Shown: positions 59,763-64,000 of the stretch, piece by piece | How positions within the stretch are numbered: position 1 is the first letter of the stretch | Layout of the letters: each line of letters begins with the position of its first letter | Source: Nemopilema nomurai | Lineage: Eukaryota; Cnidaria; Scyphozoa; Rhizostomeae; Rhizostomatidae | DNA: 64,000 nucleotides | Direction: 5' to 3' | Assembly: GCA_003864495.1 (NCBI GenBank) | Contig: ML133456.1 | Span: 2,295,255 to 2,359,254, forward strand | Translations under genes and position numbers: made by a program | The notes under the pieces: model-generated | What the model saw: the letters and a program-made list of their open reading frames with translations, nothing else | The model's database searches: none | Told to the model about the DNA's origin: nothing

Positions 59763-61547
59763 GTATTAGCAAGTTGTATGTCTTTCGAGAACAATTTTGA
59801 CTACATTTAGACGAAACCACCGCACAGTTTACATTTAATAACTTTCAATAGAAGCAGCTTACCTCTTCCACTTTATTCTAAATCATTTAGAATGGCAATA
59901 ATTGAGCTGATTCTCAGATGCCTGCTGCAAGGCACAGAGGTCATCAAACATGCTGGATGATCCTATAAATTACCTCTACTGTCATTTTCTGTCACCTGTA
60001 TTCACTAAAATTGAAAGAAGGTTGCACTTATTCAACTACCAATGCTGATCCTGAAGATATTGTGGAACAGCTACATTTTGCATAAGTCTTTACGCTACCG
60101 AAATTATGGGCTAGGAGACAGTGGTCTGGATGCCCTTATCAGAATTAGAGGAGAATAGGGCATAGAGGAGAATGCGGCACAAACTTCATTGTTTCAGCGA
60201 AAATGCTAGAACTTTTTTATTTTGTTTCTGTGCGTCAGGATGCAGTATCTGCTCTTGGGAAGTTGATGGTCTATAGTGCCAGATATATGATTATCAATGG
60301 CGGTCATCTAGAGACAGTTTTAGACTTCTATAAATACTTTGTATTGTTCTGTTCTCAATTGCTACACACAATACGTTTTTTGTTTACAAACAATAAATTC
60401 CATCGATTTCTGAAAATTTGGCTAAAAGGGGTTCCAATTTGGCCCCTTGCTATCTTGAAAATGGCTTTCGTTGACCAGTGGTGGCAACCCTGCAAAAGAT
60501 TCTCAGTGCTGATATTTTCAAGCCAGCATATGGCCTTCTTCAGAGTAACAACACTCATTCAATAGCATCAGGAGCTCAACCCGTCGAAAATGATGACCTC
60601 GGAAAGTAAATTATTCTGAAAGAAAATTCATTAAGGACTGAAAAATCTGACATTAGCCAGGGTGGGCCTATTACTAATTTATTGAAGCCATAAAGTACTC
60701 TACGTCATTGGACAAAAGGATATATTCTCTGCTTACTATCTTTTACGGGTACTTTTTGCTTTAGTTGTACTCTTTCCCCAGCAAATGCATGGGTCAAAAT
60801 TTCAATTTCTAGCAGATTCAGATAATTAAATTTCTACATGCTGTACGCCCGCACAGCAACGAAAAATCTCTTTTCCAACTGATGCAGCTCCTCGTGCGAT
60901 AAAATTAATTTTTCACCACATCCTGTCATTCCCCCATTTTCCTGATCCATTTTTTGCCATACTCACGCAGTTTCAGCCCCATTTCCTTTTTCCACCATGT
61001 CTCTGCTCCTTCACTTCCGTGGCAACCTTTTAGCTACCCTCATATGAACTTAGCAACCATTTGATTAGTATTAGTTGCGTAACCAGTTGCGTAACCATTT
61101 GATTTTGGTTGACCGATGCAGTCCAAAGTTTGCCATTAAGCAATATTCCTTTCATTGGTGTTGCTCGTTGTGGTTTCGCCTGAAAAGCCCGCCCAAAGAT
61201 AACATAATTGCAAACAACGATTGAGAAGAAATTTACCATGCCTAGTTACCAAGTTAAATTTGCTGTTAAATTCTAAGTTAAATTATATAGCTCCTGGACA
61301 CTGTCAAGAATGCATGTTTCAACTCGGTGCCTGGGACTATTTTCATTAAGATAAATGCGCATATATATTGAAGCAAATCTAATAAAAGAAATGTTCAGCA
61401 AATATTAACAGCAACCATATGCATGATGATCAGTGGCATTAAATGTGGGACATTGAATTCATTTTTTCTAGTGTTGAGACATGAATTGATGTTTTTCAAA
61501 TGACATTCTTTGCAACAAAGGTGCACTAGCCAGCAAGAGATTGTGTC
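59763..61547. other. No supported gene
   Basis: AT-rich sequence between the P-like element and the copia LTR. The open frame at 60203-60565 has no recognised domain. Confidence 0.45.
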
Positions 61548-61867
61548 TGTTGGGTTCCTTTTTCAGAGATTTTATGTAGTTTACAAGCACCAACTACATT
61601 TTCTGGTCGTATGTACATTCTAAATGCAACAGATACTGAAAGAATAAATAACATGTGCTTCGATGCAGGTTGAAAATATTAGAATATATGATTATTATCA
61701 TCTTATGTAGCTGTAGTCACGTGTTGCGTTTTGTTAAAGCTTATTGGACAATGGACTCTTATATAACTTGCTTACCGCGCTGTTTTGCTCTCGTATATGT
61801 TAGCCGTCGTATTAGGCCTGGTTTTGTTCATATTTGTGCCTGGTCACAGCTTAGGATAAATTTAACA
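61548..61867 (+). repeat. Probable 5' LTR of a copia element
   Basis: The proposed LTR starts TGTTGGG and ends TTTAACA directly before the primer site. It contains a TATA-like CTTATATAAC at about 61756. Its length would be 320 bases. The 3' LTR is outside the window, so the left border is a guess based on the TGTT/AACA ends. Confidence 0.5.
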
Positions 61868-61881
61868 GGTTATGGGCCCAG
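61868..61881 (+). promoter_or_regulatory. Copia primer binding site (half initiator tRNA-Met)
   Basis: GGTTATGGGCCCAG is complementary to the anticodon stem-loop side of initiator tRNA-Met. Copia elements of insects use this half-tRNA primer instead of the tRNA 3' end. Its place directly after the LTR end supports the annotation. Confidence 0.85.
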
Positions 61882-62025
61882 GGAGCGCTTCTCGGCCTAG
61901 TTATTTGCTGGAATAACGGTGTAAATCGGCGGTAGATATGTGACGATCGTTTGTCTCTTCGACGTGGGTAAACTTTGGAATATTTTGTCGAGAAGGAACG
62001 TGGTCGTGTCAAGAATCAAGGAAAG

Positions 62026-64000
62026 ATGGCCGAAATTACGAAAATTGAACCTCTTAACGGTACAAACTATCAAAGCTGGAAATATAACATGAAACTTGTG
62101 TTGATGGAACGTGGATTATGGGGCTTTGCCCTGGGCACAGAGGAAACTCCGGGAAGTGATGAGTCTGTTGCCGTAAGGAATGCTTTCCGACTTCGATCGG
62201 ACAAAGCATATTCCTTGATTGCTTTAAGTGTTTCTAAAAATCTGCAGGTACATATTATGTCCACAACGAGCCCGAGCATTGCATGGAACACTTTACAGCA
62301 GCAATTTGAATTTATTTCAGTTGCGCAGGTCGTTCGTCTAAATCGGAAATTTTATGCCGCAAGTATGGAAAGAAGGCGAAGATTTAATGGAACACCTTAC
62401 GTACATGACGTCCTTGGCTGAGCAATTACGAGAATTAAAGGAGGACATTTCACCAAGAAAATTTGCCACTGTTGTCCTCGGAAGCCTTCCAGATTCATAC
62501 GAAAATTTTATCTCAAGTCTTAACGCAAGAAATATTGAGGATCTCGACTGGGACAATATCAAAGGATCGCTTATTGAGGAATTTATGAAGCGTAAGGATA
62601 AGAATGAGAAGCAAAATAATTCTGGGAACGATGCTTTGTTTCTTTCCAACCGTGAAAGATATTCTCGTGGAAATGGTGCTATATTTCGAGGTGATTCTCA
62701 CTCGCGAAGAGGAGGACCACGTGAGCCACGACAACAACAGCGAAATCAACATGGCCGTCACGAGGACTTGAAAGGGCCTAGATGTTTCAAATGCCAGGAA
62801 TTCGGACATATTGTCAAGAATTGTCCCATGAATAAAAGAAAAACAGCATATTCACATATTGTGGAAGAGAAGCACCCACAAGAGGCTGCAAATAATGCCA
62901 AAGTGATCCAGTCAATCGATTTTCAAGAGATGGGACTTATTTCTTCTACAAAAGGTGAGCAATCTGATGGATGGTATATTGATAGTGCTGCATCCAAACA
63001 CATGACATATGAGAAAGGCATTTTACTTGATTTTATTGGTTATAAGAAACCAATGGAAATACATCTTGGCGATGACACAGTTATTTTTGCATATGGCGAG
63101 GGTAAAGTAAAACTTACCTGTTGTGATGGAGATAATTCAGCAGTGCTAGTATTACATAACACTCTATATGTTCCAGAATTGGCTAAGAATTTGATTTCAG
63201 TGCCTGCAATGGCACAGATGGGTGCCACAGTTACATTTGACAAGGATAAATGTACTGTGTTGAAAGATGGCCTGAAGCTCACTTTAGGCTATATTATTGA
63301 TAGAAAGCTCTATCGTGTGAATTCTCCAGAATTTGCGAGTCTTACAGATGTGCCCAATAAAGGAACAATGAGAAGATGGCACTGCAGATATGGACATTTG
63401 AACCATGTATACTTGAATCAATTGATAAATAACAGCTTGTGGAAGGACTTGAACATTCTGATACAATGTTTGATGGTCAGTGTGAAGCATGTGCATTAGG
63501 AAAAATGTCAAGAATTCCTTTTCCAAAGAAGAGTGCACATAGAGCAACAGAACTATTGGAAACAATTCACAGTGATGTCTGTGGACCAATGAATGTTGAA
63601 TCACTTGGGGGAAGCAGATACATTTTAACATTCGTTGATGACTGCTCCAGATATGCATTTGCATATTTCATCAAATCAAAAGATGAAGTTATAACCAAGT
63701 TCAAAGAATTTGTGACTTTAGTTGCAAATCAGACAGGATGTAAAGTGAAAGCACTTAGGACTGACAATGGAGGTGAATATACTTCAAAGGCCTTTACTGA
63801 ATTTTGCAAGGAGAGAGGAATAATTCATGAGCTGACAAATCCATACTGTCCAGAACAAAACGGTGTTGCAGAAAGACTGAACCGCACTATTATTGAAGCT
63901 GCACGTTCAATGCTATCTCATGCTAAATTGCCACAACAATATTGGGCAGAAGCAGTGAGTACAGCAGTGTACCTCCACAACAGAAGTCCAACTGCAGCTT
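62026..64000 (+). pseudogene. Ty1/copia gag-pol, frame-broken, cut by the window end
   Basis: The start ATG at 62026 opens gag (MAEITKIEPLNGTNYQSWKY, the usual copia gag opening). The frame changes near 62365 and again near 63445, so it is not one open frame. In order: gag, a CCHC zinc knuckle (CFKCQEFGHIVKNC, about 62784), protease (WYIDSAASKHM, about 62973), the integrase zinc part (CRYGHL, then CEACALGK), and the integrase core with its three acidic residues (IHSDVCGP, RTDNGGEY, NGVAERLN). The sequence ends inside integrase. The protease reads DSA where copia usually has DSG. Broken frames suggest a dead copy unless the breaks are sequencing errors. Confidence 0.9.

Overview
The window is animal nuclear DNA. 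It is AT-rich, and its genes are split into short exons by GT-AG introns of about 100 to 4000 bases. The conserved genes (a NEMP-type nuclear envelope protein, CHPF, CFAP410, SLC49 transporters) are metazoan in character. A secreted PAN/Apple protein with a C-terminal domain of a kind I associate with sea anemones and corals, together with Ty1/copia, CR1/L2-like LINE, hAT-like and P-like elements, points to a cnidarian, perhaps an anthozoan. That lineage call is inference. Exon joins below were worked out by hand from splice sites, reading phase and remembered family sequences.

Layout. 1-5000: the 3' eight exons of a NEMP1-like gene (+). 6176-7478: a possible small unrecognised gene (-). 10639-12498: a secreted PAN-domain protein (-). 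13848-16165: a membrane-anchored class 3 (DAGL-like) lipase (-). 19180-24541: a complete seven-exon CHPF gene (-), head to head with CFAP410 (+, 25059-29620) across a gap of about 520 bases.

30840-58009 (-): three SLC49/FLVCR-family transporter genes in tandem, each with two coding exons and the intron at the same codon. Copy A has a 538-base intron. The introns of B and C have grown to 3.8 and 3.4 kb. Intron B contains three hAT-like transposons nested inside one another plus a 60-base minisatellite. Intron C contains a dead LINE. Copies B and C share two sharply bounded, about 97% identical tracts in otherwise diverged exons, which looks like gene conversion. Between A and B lies a candidate multi-exon gene of unknown function (33568-36833, -).

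58263-59762: a P-element-like transposon with inverted ends and a broken THAP-domain reading frame, just upstream of transporter copy C. 61548-64000: the 5' part of a Ty1/copia retrotransposon with LTR, half-tRNA primer site and a frame-broken gag-pol, cut by the window edge.

The genes do not form a single pathway. CHPF (chondroitin polymerisation), CFAP410 (cilia), NEMP (nuclear envelope), the lipase and the transporters are independent housekeeping or membrane functions, and most of the remaining DNA is transposon-derived or featureless.
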